A stretch of 29,394 nt of DNA from Oehlia diaphana (taxonomy: Eukaryota > Glomeromycota > Glomeromycetes > Glomerales > Glomeraceae): the NCBI GenBank assembly GCA_003833135.1, contig QZLH01000849.1:26613-56006 (forward strand). The letters are read 5' to 3'. The notes under the pieces are model-generated. The model saw nothing but the letters and a program-made list of their open reading frames with translations. It was not told the origin of the DNA and made no database searches. The position numbers were made by a program, and so were the translations under genes. Below are positions 19,383 to 28,720 of the stretch, in pieces (within the stretch, counting starts at the first letter, position 1; each line of letters starts with the position of its first letter).

Positions 19383-22237
19383 TTTTTTTTGTTGAAATGA
19401 GATACTTTATTAATTATATGATAAAAACATACAATATATAGCTAATTTAAGGTAGTAGGAAAAAATACTACAACGTTACTGTATGGAGTAACGGTTTTGG
19501 TATGGAGGGAGGTAATTTCGTTACCAAACTTGATATATTTTATATATTTGTAAGTTCCACTTTTGCAAACTATATATGTTGCCCAAATTATTTTGGGCTG
19601 CCGTAATTATAAGTAAAATCCCAAATTCAATTACGGCATCCCAAACATTAAACCACTTTTTAATTTTTCTAATCTTATTTTTTTAATAATTTTACTATTT
19701 TCTAAATTTTTTTTATTTTAAAATTATCCTCGTATAAAATTATCTCTTCATCATCAGAATATCCTTTGTTGTATAACTAACTCTTTTACGTTTATCCAAT
19801 CTACTGATACCTTGTGATTTCTCAAAATCCACTACTGCGTCACATCTCGGTTTCTATAAACAAGCGTCATATATAGATCTTATCCCATGCGTAATCTCAT
19901 ATGATAAATTTTCCAACGGAAACAATCTTGATTTTAACGTGACCAAATCATAAAATTGCCTCCGTTCATCTCCATTTTCTGTAAAAACGTTACCATAAAT
20001 CAAATAAACACATTTATTTCCGTACACTTTCATAAATGGTCCCATGTTTCCACTTCATCATTGCATCTTACACATTTATTTAATGAAACCCCATAAACTC
20101 TCCTTTGATACAAAACATCGTAAGTTGGTAACAATTGAATTAAATTTTTAATTCTAAAAGCCCTAGTTTGAGAATCCATCGCACTAGTTGATGAATTTAG
20201 TACTTTAATTTCGTTACGAATTAGCATAAACGAAATTGGCCAATTGAAACTTATATTAATAACAAATAATTGTTCTAATTGCTTTAATAGCTTCATTTCT
20301 GCCTTATTGTTAAGATAACTAAGATCTTTGTCACATTTTCTATAGCAACCTTCAATTATAAAATTATTCCAACGCAGATTATACTCATCAACTAATATAT
20401 TACTCCAGATAATTCCAATTTCCAATGTCTAACATCGAAGATGCATTGTTCATAAGTTCCTTTTTCATTCCTTCAATTTATTTTACATTAAAATCTGATA
20501 TATCTTCGATATCATCATGGCTCCAATTAACTTGTAATTTTTTTTCCGATTTTATCTGATATAAAAAAATTTAATAAAGTATAGTTTTTGTAATCTATGT
20601 TTCTCCTATTACTTGTCTCATTCTTAAATGTTTCTAATTCTATAATAATTTTTTTATTAATTTCGATGTTGACGTACTTATCATCTGGCAATAATCCTAT
20701 AGCGATAATTAATGTAATTAAAATTCTTTTCATTTCATAATTTTATGTACTAAAAATTTTCTTATATATCGTCGTAATTCTAAGTTCAACGTTCCCCATT
20801 GTTCGTCTGTTTCCTTCTATATTGTTATTATATTTAAATATTGACGTTGCCGTAATCGTTACTTTATCGATATCGTTCCATTTATTAACTAACTCATCGA
20901 AATTTTAACAAACGAAATTTTCTTTATTTACACATATATAATTTAATCAAAGCAAAAATTCAGCTTCCCTTACATCTTCCATTTATGTATCTTCATTTAA
21001 TTCTTTATGTTTTTTAGTAATTAAAATATTTTTTTTGTCGATGATATCAGACAAGACTTTCAAATGGTTTCACACTTCCTTCATTACTTGACAATTCATT
21101 TTGTGTTATCTTTCTTATTTTTATTTCTCTACTTAATTCATCTTCAATATTACAATGTATTAAACAAACATCGTCCTCTCTATTTCTAGAAATATTTTTA
21201 TAGCATCCTGCGCACTTTTTTAACCAAGAAGAATCAAAATCATTATTCGTTATTGATTCATCTATCGTATAATATATCCCTAAACCATTCCATCCTTTAC
21301 TTTTATATTTACGTTTATACTTCAAAATACTATGCCTTCTTTTCGTTCCACGTGATTATTTTATCTTTTTTCCTAGAAGCCACATCATCTAATTTTAAAT
21401 ATTCTACTAATTTTTCTTCTGCCATATTGACTTTATATTTGTCTTAATTTCTCTAGAATTTGCATCCTCACATACTATCTTTTTAAACGCTTGTACCACA
21501 TAGGTTCACCACCTCCATAATTAATAAAACCTCGTCCCACAAAAAAATGTTGCCACTTCATTAGATATTCTTTATCGTGTTCTATGATCTGATCTAAAAA
21601 TAATATTTTCTTTTGTACCTTCCATTTATTATATTCCTTTTCACTAAAAATATCTATTAGTTCGTGACAACCACCTAAATATCTATGACATTTATAATTA
21701 TCCTTAATTAACTCGTGATCGCAAATTGAAATTTCATTGTCTCTTAACATCTTTAAACTATCGTTTACATAACTGTGACCTAGTTTTCTTAAATTAACAT
21801 TCTTTTTTCCAATACATTTTGCCGTTCAATATAAACCTTGTAATATAACTAAATTCATCTTGAATAATTATTATAATAAATAATGTTTTTCGCTAACATT
21901 TTCAATTGCAATGCGTAAATATTTTTACTTTCAATAATAAGTCTTTATCGTAAATTATAAGTTATAACATTTGGACAACTGATCGGCAAATTACAACTGC
22001 TTTATTTACCTTCGCCATAATTTTCTCGCATTCTAATTCCGATAAAACTACTGCTTGCAATTGATATTCAATTGCTGGAATCATTACCGTATTCCACAAT
22101 GATATCAAAATTTTATCCGTTAACTTCCTCCATCTTATTTGTGAACAAAAACTCTCAACCATATGCGTAATTTTCCTTACGTATACTTTTCTATCGTCCT
22201 TATATGAAAAAATATTCCCAAAAATCTATTACCTTCA
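19383..22237 (-). mobile_element. 5'-truncated LINE (non-LTR retrotransposon)
   Basis: The element runs 22237 to 19383 on the minus strand and ends in a poly(A) tail (T run at 19383-19390 on the given strand, partly shared with the duplication). It is flanked by perfect 17-base target duplications. It begins abruptly in the middle of coding sequence, as expected when reverse transcription stops early. Only the part of ORF2 after the reverse transcriptase palm remains. Flanking duplications this perfect mean insertion was not very old, yet the coding part carries several frameshifts, so the source may already have been damaged, or decay is fast. Confidence 0.9.
19854..22234 (-). pseudogene. 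LINE ORF2 C-terminal relic (RT thumb to zinc finger)
   Basis: It starts directly at the truncation point with GNRFLGIFFSYKDDRKVYVR, which fits the YLG block that follows the reverse transcriptase palm. It then continues through the thumb-like piece ending at 21962 (contains KVNKAVVICRSVV). Further pieces at 21750-21475, 21325-21047 (with CAGC...C...HC spacing), 20733-20527 and 20425-20030 follow in different frames. The 20425-20030 piece ends in CVRCNDEVETWDH, the CCH part of the zinc finger near the C-terminus of many LINE proteins. 20045-19854 carries the continuation. Frameshifts and stops make it non-functional. The RT catalytic YxDD block and the endonuclease are missing because of 5' truncation. 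Confidence 0.75.
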
Positions 22238-22254
22238 CTAGTCACGTATAACTT
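22238..22254. repeat. LINE target-site duplication, 5' copy
   Basis: CTAGTCACGTATAACTT, identical to 19366-19382. It overlaps the left arm of a palindrome (22248-22272). Confidence 0.93.
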
Positions 22255-22272
22255 ACACATAGTGTAAGTTAT
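22248..22272. repeat. Perfect palindrome at the LINE target
   Basis: ATAACTTACAC, three bases, GTGTAAGTTAT: 11-base perfect arms. The LINE integrated at its edge. A related palindrome, GTTACACACTGTGTAAC, lies at 9901-9917. Confidence 0.85.
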
Positions 22273-22550
22273 CGTTTCTGTAAGTTACAAATATATGCCC
22301 GAATTTCGCATATACACCATCGACAAATGATTTGCGTGCAACTTAAATTTTGGGTGTGTCAAAATTCCAAAAATGCGTGCATATGATAAAAAGTTTACTA
22401 TATTTAATATTAAGATTTTATTAGTAAGTTTACACTTACAGATCATTTCCAATAAGACATTTAAGACATTTTTTCTAGCAATCTAATGACGGCTGATCAT
22501 ATATTCATGTATAAATAATTCTGCATAATTCTAACAAGACTACAAGACTA

Positions 22551-23543
22551 GAGCTGCGACCCATCAGAATTTCTGGATCTGCCGACTCCAAAACGGGTAT
22601 TACCCGTATCTTTTTGTTTGATATGACATGACCTGAGTATACCCGGGTATTACCTGGATAAAAACCTATTATTTTCACAATAAATATATAAATCAAGATA
22701 TTTATCAAATATAAAACAAAATGAAGAAGTTTTTTAGGATAAGTATTGCTAAAACTCAACAGTGGCCATTAATACACCGCTTAATTATGGCCAAAAATTA
22801 TAATATTGGCCAGAATTAATACTATAAGAATCTCTTTAGGTCAAAAATTTTCATAAATTATTTTTGTGGCAAGATATATAAACATTAATTCTGGCCAGCA
22901 TTAAAATTCTGGTCGGAGTTAACATCTTAATTCTGGAAAAATTTATGGAGCAATTACCCGAGCAATACCTGAGTATTGTAGAGGCCGAAATTACCTAGTA
23001 AATTTTTTAATTTTGGGCGCAGTATTATATGTAGTCTAACAGCTAAGTGTACAAATGGGTTAAAATTTGCTGCATCCGCGATGACGGTAAACTAGTTTGT
23101 AAGATTTTATTGGTTAATTATTTCATTTGGGGATCGGGGTAGTCAGGATAACCCTTGAAAATGATCTACATAATCGTGACGAAGGGCGAAGGGGAATGAA
23201 TAAGAAATTATTATTTTAATTGGTTGTTTTCAAACGTTTAAAATGGGGAAATCATTAATTTTATTTTGTTTAAATATATTTCTTAGAATTAGATTAGGAA
23301 TAAGACTAAGAATTTCTTTTCTTGAATTTTTTCATTTTAATATTAATAATTTATCTTTGTAGCTTGTGGTAGCAAACGTCGTTATGACGGGCACAAGCTC
23401 TACAGTATATACATGTCAACATAAATCGGATATAAAATAAGTATTACCCATTTTTACCCGTTTGTTATTCTATAACCTCTATAACCCAGATACTCATAAA
23501 TACCTGAGTATTATCCAGGTAAACGAGTAACGGGTCGCAGCTC
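22551..23543. mobile_element. Non-autonomous TIR element flanked by TA
   Basis: GAGCTGCGACCC (22551-22562) and its exact reverse complement (23532-23543) bound a 993-base unit, and TA flanks both sides (22549-22550 and 23544-23545). Subterminal regions on both sides are rich in ACCCG, CGGGTA and ACCTGGATAA / TTATCCAGGT words in opposite orientation. A TA duplication with short TIRs suggests a Tc1/mariner-type element. There is no transposase. The interior (22740-22940) has repeated AATTCTGGCC words and may be a nested insertion. A hairpin, AGCTTGTG/CACAAGCT, lies at 23361-23399. Confidence 0.7.
23361..23399. repeat. Hairpin inside the TA-flanked element
   Basis: AGCTTGTG (23361-23368) pairs with CACAAGCT (23392-23399); CGTC and GACG pair inside the loop. 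Too short and wrongly shaped for a tRNA. Confidence 0.6.
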
Positions 23544-23545
23544 TA

Positions 23546-25719
23546 AGCAAAACCTGTTAGGCAAATATCCTGTTGAAATATTGTCTGTTTGGAAAATTTG
23601 CTGTAATTGTAAGTTTATTATAATAAGTAAACTTTAATATAGTAAAGTAAACTTATTATTATTGTATACTACAGAAATAAGATTGTATAATAAAATACTA
23701 AAATTAAAAAATATATATTTATTAAATATCTCAACATCTAATAAGTATATATAATTTTTGTGGAAAATAAAATTTTCTTTTTTAAAATTTGTATATACTT
23801 GCTAATTATAACTTTATTCAGTTTAGTTTGATTTTAAAGTTGATGGAAATCAGTTTAGTTTGACTTAATTTCTTATTAGCTCTAGCTTAAGTTGGACTAA
23901 GCTGAACTATTAATAACACTAATATTCATGAAAAAATCATTTTTCATACTATTGGCATTAATGAACTTTTAAATAATTTCACAGTATAATTTTATCACTT
24001 TAGTTTAATAAAATTTATTAATTAAAAATTGTTTAGTAAAATTGAATAACTTTAGTAGTATAGTCATATACATTTACGTATGTATAACTAGTAAATTTTA
24101 TTTTTTAAAGTAGAATCAAATCCGCACAATATACATTCAGTTATTAAAAATATTCTTTATATATATAAATAAAAAATTTACACTAAAAAATTTTTTATAC
24201 ATATAATATACAGTAATTTGAATATTATTTGTAATAATTTTGTATGTAATTCTATCATATAGCAAATTCCTGTATAAATCATACATTGCTCAATATAATT
24301 TTAACTACCTATTCATACGGTGTCTAGCGTTATAATCACATGATTATCAATAATATCACGTGTTAAGCCTGATTCTAAAATTTCATTGGCCTATTATTGT
24401 TGTTACACCTGATCTTAAATTTCATTGGCCATAGCGTGACAGACGGATATACTACGCTTCGGGACAATTACTAATAAATACTGTGCATAATTAAAAAAAA
24501 TTAATAATTACTTGATCAGATTATTCAGATAAAATAGGATTCTGAAATTCTGAAAAATACATATAAAGGTCACAATGGTAACATGCAAGTCTATTTGACC
24601 ATATTAGTAAAATTTTCAAAAAGTCATAAAAAGTTATATATATATGTTGCATAATGTCATATATTTTAATTTGCGGTAAGATGCCGGTAAATTTTTTTTT
24701 AATGCTGTATAAATATATATAATTATAATTCCAGCGATTTTCTACTAATTAGCAGTATAATGCCTTGGAATTCTAGCGATTTTCTATTAATTTGCAGCTT
24801 AATTCCAGGATTTTCTACTATTAGTAGCATAGCTCTACAAAAAAGCTGGAATTCTTACTTGCTTAAACAATTTTTAAATAAAATGGCTTATTTAATATAA
24901 ATTATGGTCATAAAACTAATTTTGCGTATTGACTTAGTAAAAACATTTGACTAAATTGCCAATCATCACTGACCTTTATGATATGTATTTTTCGGTATCC
25001 CGACTACTTTTAAAATTTTTTTTCATTTATCATAATTACAAAAAGTGAAGTATTTTTATTAGATATCTCTTTTTGTTACATAAAGATAACTCAAATTCTG
25101 CCTGATTATTTAATATTTAATATGAAAAAGTAGCTTATTTGATAGTTTTTTAACTAATGAATTATTAATAAACTGAAGAAAAAAAATATTAAGATAATGA
25201 ATAATAATGGACAGGAAAACTTCTTTTTTAGAAACTTTTAATATGAAAGAATCAATATATATTTTTAGTATTTATGATTTTGGCAAGACTTTTATGTTCA
25301 TTTAACACACTTCATAATATATATGAATTTTGTAAAAAGGTAAATATAATTCTATCATCTCAAAAGTAAGAACTTATTGATTTTCAAAGTTTTTGAACAA
25401 AATCCAACGTAAATTTATTAAGATTATTTATCTATTTACAAAATAATAAAGAAAAGAATTCTAATCTGTGAATAAAAATAATCAAAATAAAAAAAAAGCA
25501 GAAATCTGTTTGAATGATTATCGTTATGTAAGTTTCTATAATCTTTGTCTAATAAGGTTGGGATTAAACCAAATTAGTATTTTTTTTTTTTTTTTTTGTA
25601 TTTAAAATAATCGATTTTAAATAAACTTGAAGGCTAGATAAAAATTTCCGATATTCTTATTCCAACATTAATAATTCTTCATCATATGCTATTACCTTTA
25701 ATATAACTTTTATTTACAG
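23546..25719. other. AT-rich intergenic DNA with small direct repeats
   Basis: No gene or RNA gene is seen. Small repeats are visible: CCTGATTCTAAAATTTCATT plus GGCC at 24368-24391 is repeated nearly exactly at 24408-24430, and three copies of a CCAGCGATTTTCTACTAAT-like unit lie at 24727-24830. A T run occupies about 25579-25597. Confidence 0.5.
24727..24830 (+). repeat. Three degenerate tandem copies of a 30-40-base unit
   Basis: AATTCCAGCGATTTTCTACT (about 24727), AATTCTAGCGATTTTCTATT (about 24768) and AATTCCAGGATTTTCTACTA (about 24803), each followed by an AATT(A/T)GCAG-like end. Confidence 0.7.
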
Positions 25720-26540
25720 TCTCAATAACCACAAATTTCCAATCTGTCAGTTCCTTCTATATTTTCTGAAATCAAGGTAATTATAATTGTATTAATGCTT
25801 ATTAAAAAAAAGTGGAATATGTATATAGTTAGAAACTAATATTTCTGAGAATGATAAAGATTCAGATTTGGATACTTCAGTTCTTGAAATAAATTATATC
25901 TGGCAGATGTTATTTATAGCTGTAAATGTTTATTGATATTTTCACTACTATCTAAAGGACGGATATTAATAATCAAGATGTGAAAAAGTAAAGTGGTAAA
26001 GAAATTTAAAGTAAATCTTTATTGAGAATTTTTAGACATGATTTTTCACAATTATACTTTTTTTGCTTAGAAAGGACTATTAATATTGAGTAAGAAAAAT
26101 CAAGAGAAGAATTATTAAAGCTTATAGAGCAATAAATAGAAATACTGTACATGTGGATTCTTTCATCTGGAGAAATAGCTATATAAACTAGGTTAAAAGC
26201 TGGAGTTTGAGCGGTTAGTAGTAATCATGTGTGAGATTATATTCGTGTAAGAAGAATTGTAACAATTTGCATTATAGTATTATTCATTCCTTTATTCTTG
26301 ATATTAAAGACAATTAATTATGAAATACTTCACCAAGGAAGAACTCGAAAAGATAGATAGAACATCTATTCTGAAAGTACCTAAGTTTTCAAAGAAGTTG
26401 ATGATTTTTTATGTAAATTCTCTTGGCAAAGTGATAAATATTTTATTTGCATGTTACATACATATTGCAAAGTATTTTTCTCTTCTATTGTAAATGAATT
26501 TGAACGAGACCTGACAAATAATAAAGAATCTATTTTAGGT
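25720..26540 (+). pseudogene. Multi-exon relic with at least five in-frame stops
   Basis: Exon-like pieces have good splice borders: 25720-25776 (TTTACAG / GTAATT), 25833-25921 (TTAG / GTAAAT), 26071 to about 26228 (TTGCTTAG start) and 26320-26540. The first two join in phase to give a piece containing TNFQSVSSFYIF, a TGA at 25767, then NQETNISENDKDSDLDT. The third contains KSREELLKLIEQ, a TAA, IEILYMWILSSGEIAI, a TAA, TRLKAGV and a TGA (stops 26091, 26133, 26184, 26208). The fourth starts with an ATG (26320, MKYFTKEELEKIDRTSILK) and shifts by one base near 26478 into a piece containing VNEFERDLTNNKES. I do not recognise the family. The link between exons two and three is not in phase, so one exon or border is missing from this model. 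Confidence 0.4.
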
Positions 26541-26636
26541 AATATTTACAATTGACAACCATAAAAAGCATCATACCATTGAACATTATTATCTCGAAAA
26601 TACATAAAAATACATGAACTGAAATATATATACATA

Positions 26637-26695
26637 TTATTGGATGGGGAGTAGCTATATCGGTCACAGGACCGATATAGCCCCACATCCAATAA
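26637..26695. repeat. 59-base near-perfect hairpin
   Basis: TTATTGGATG (26637-26646) pairs with CATCCAATAA (26686-26695), and GCTATATCGGTC pairs with GACCGATATAGC around a 4-base ACAG loop. Only the short G/C-rich joint in between is uneven. It could be a tiny foldback element or the source of a structured RNA. ATATCGGTC recurs at about 26850. Confidence 0.85.
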
Positions 26696-27345
26696 GTGTG
26701 TTGTCGTTCTGACGGTTTTGATCATGCATTAATTAATAACATCATAAATAAGCTTTCTATAAATTTCATTTTTAATCCACTTTTATAAGCTTTATTTAAA
26801 CTTTTCCTACTTTATTATATTGATCATGTGTTATTGCTATGGCTAATAAAAATATCGGTCTATGAAAATCAGCATGATCCAATCAGTATAGAACCACCTT
26901 TATGCATATATCCCACCAGATTCTAAAGAATGTTATTATCGTCATATAACATTCATCAAAAGTTAGGTCATTATATTACATTTTTGGCTAGACATCTTGT
27001 TTCTTTAAGCTTAGTTTTTTATTGGAATATACGGTGTACCGTTTGAATGAAAAGTGATAAAATTGATTTTTCTATGGCAGGCCGAAACAGACAAATCTTC
27101 GCCTATTTTCAGCAAAATTTACTGCTTATTTAACATTTATTATGTGATATTTAACATTTAATACTTTAATAAACGCATAATTTTATGATATAGTGCAATC
27201 TATATATACTTATTTGTAATAGTCTAAAATAGTAAATATTTTGCGATAAGTTAACGATATCAGGTGATCTTCATTTTAATAGTGATATTTCTTGTGATTG
27301 GTTACTATGCTAATTGGCTATCCCGGAAAGGAAGAAGCATTTTTA

Positions 27346-27460
27346 TATATTGATATTGTTATATTGATATTGATATTATATTGATATTGATATTGAGTTG
27401 ATAATGATATTGAATTGATATTGAATTGATATTAGTTGAGTTGATATTGATATCAATATT
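27346..27460 (+). repeat. ATTGAT/ATTGATATTGAT simple tandem repeat
   Basis: Imperfect hexamer-based repeats (TGATAT, TTGATA, GTTGATA variants) over about 115 bases, ending in the palindrome TTGATATTGATATCAATATT. Confidence 0.85.
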
Positions 27461-28083
27461 ACGAACAAAGGAATTATGAATTAGCTGGTCAAAAATCTGA
27501 GAGCTAATCATATATTAACATCAAAGAAAATATTTAATATTCACATACATTGATCAGGTGGCTACTTTTTTTGATTGATTATAATAGGAATTGAAGGAAG
27601 TTAAGGCTAAAATAATTTAATTGCTAGTCCGTGAAATTGACTAATTGAAAACCTGATTTTACTTAATAATCTAAAAATAAACAGGGGTGGCGCAGATCAT
27701 TTTAAAGCATCAAAATTTATTTTCGCGGAGTTATTTAACTTAGAAAACTGAAAATTTTGAAAAAATCGCAAAAAAATCAATAATTAGGTCGTTTTTACAG
27801 GTTTGAAGTCATTAAATCAAATATAAAAAAAATCCGTATTTTTTCAATTAATTTTTTTTAAAAAAATACATTAATACATATGTAAAAGTATGTAAATATA
27901 AAATTTTGAAGCTTCTAACCGGTACTTTTATAAGGCAAAAAAAAAGTGGCGCAAATTTAGCCAAATTTTGACAATTGGCAACGTTTAGTTTATAATATTA
28001 ATATTAAATACTTGAATAAAGAAAGGTATAATCTCAAGGTTTTTCAACAAAAATTTTAATTTAATTAAAAATTGATCGACTGG

Positions 28084-28270
28084 GAACGCAGATTTCATAT
28101 GTAATTTTGACTTCAATTTATGGATTGATTTTTAAAATTTTGAGTTTTATAAGAATCACATTAAACATTTGGATAAAAAAAATCCTTTAAATAAAAATTT
28201 CAAGTGATTTGGTTAAAAATTGGTCAACTTATCTATGAGGGAAACGCAGATTTCAAATTTGCAATTTAAC
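28084..28270 (+). repeat. Degenerate direct repeat with GCAGATTTCA phrase
   Basis: The phrases AAAATTGATCGACTGGGAAC and AAAATTGGTCAACTTATCTA, each followed by ACGCAGATTTCA, occur about 155 bases apart. They suggest an old duplication in non-coding DNA. Confidence 0.45.
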
Positions 28271-28462
28271 GTTCTTAAGTGAATCTGATCAATCTGATCA
28301 AAAAATATTTAAAAATATAATATATAGTATATATCTGAATTTTATTAATATATATATATATATATATCCCAATTTTATTAAAATATATATATTTCCAAAT
28401 TTTATTTTAAAAAAATATATACCTGCTGAATTTATTAAATTTATTTATTAAAAAATATTGAC

Positions 28463-28592
28463 ATTGCTAAATCTCACCGCACCAGCATTAGCAAAATATT
28501 AATGGGTGGAGTTTCATGACATTTTTAATTCTGCCCGAAATTCTACCCTAATTTTGGTAAGGTGACAATCACCTGCGGTGATATTTAGCAAT
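28463..28592. mobile_element. Small MITE with ATTGCTAAAT ends
   Basis: ATTGCTAAATCTCACCGCA (28463-28481) and the reversed right end ATTGCTAAATATCACCGCA (28592-28574) differ at one position. The 130-base unit has no coding capacity. The target duplication is not clear (AC on both sides at most). Confidence 0.7.
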
Positions 28593-28600
28593 ACTAACTA

Positions 28601-28701
28601 AGGATGGGTCCGCAAATGATTTTCAAATTCCGCAATATTGCGGATTTTGGAGTTGAATTGCGGTTAGTAGCCCGCAATTCCGCAATTCTAATTGCTGCCC
28701 A
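28601..28701. mobile_element. Small hAT-like MITE with TAACTA duplication
   Basis: It starts AGGATGGGTCCGCAA and ends TTGCTGCCCA, so the ends pair as TGGG...GCAA with CCCA/TTGC. The interior is filled with CCGCAA/TTGCGG words in both orientations, including the perfect palindrome CCGCAATATTGCGG. TAACTA flanks both sides (28595-28600 and 28702-28707). GGATGGG-type ends are common in hAT elements, but hAT duplications are usually 8 bp, so the superfamily is tentative. Confidence 0.6.
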
Positions 28702-28720
28702 TAACTATAGTTTCGTATAT

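Larger units (their letters stand above)
26541..28462. other. AT-rich intergenic DNA with a hairpin and a simple repeat
   Basis: No gene is seen. It contains the strong hairpin at 26637-26695, the ATTGAT simple repeat at 27346-27460, and stretches at 27720-28270 where similar phrases recur in degenerate form (for example GAACGCAGATTTCATATG near 28084 and GAAACGCAGATTTCAAATTT near 28240). Confidence 0.5.

Noticed and set aside
22505..22759. 84-codon minus-strand frame
   Set aside because: It spans the left end of the TA-flanked element and its subterminal repeats; no coding character.
2052..26540. Reassigned genetic code in which stop codons encode amino acids
   Set aside because: All three stop codons would have to be reassigned (to Gln, Arg and Trp), while the intact CMTR1-like and NPF-motif genes end with normal TAA and TGA and have no internal stops.
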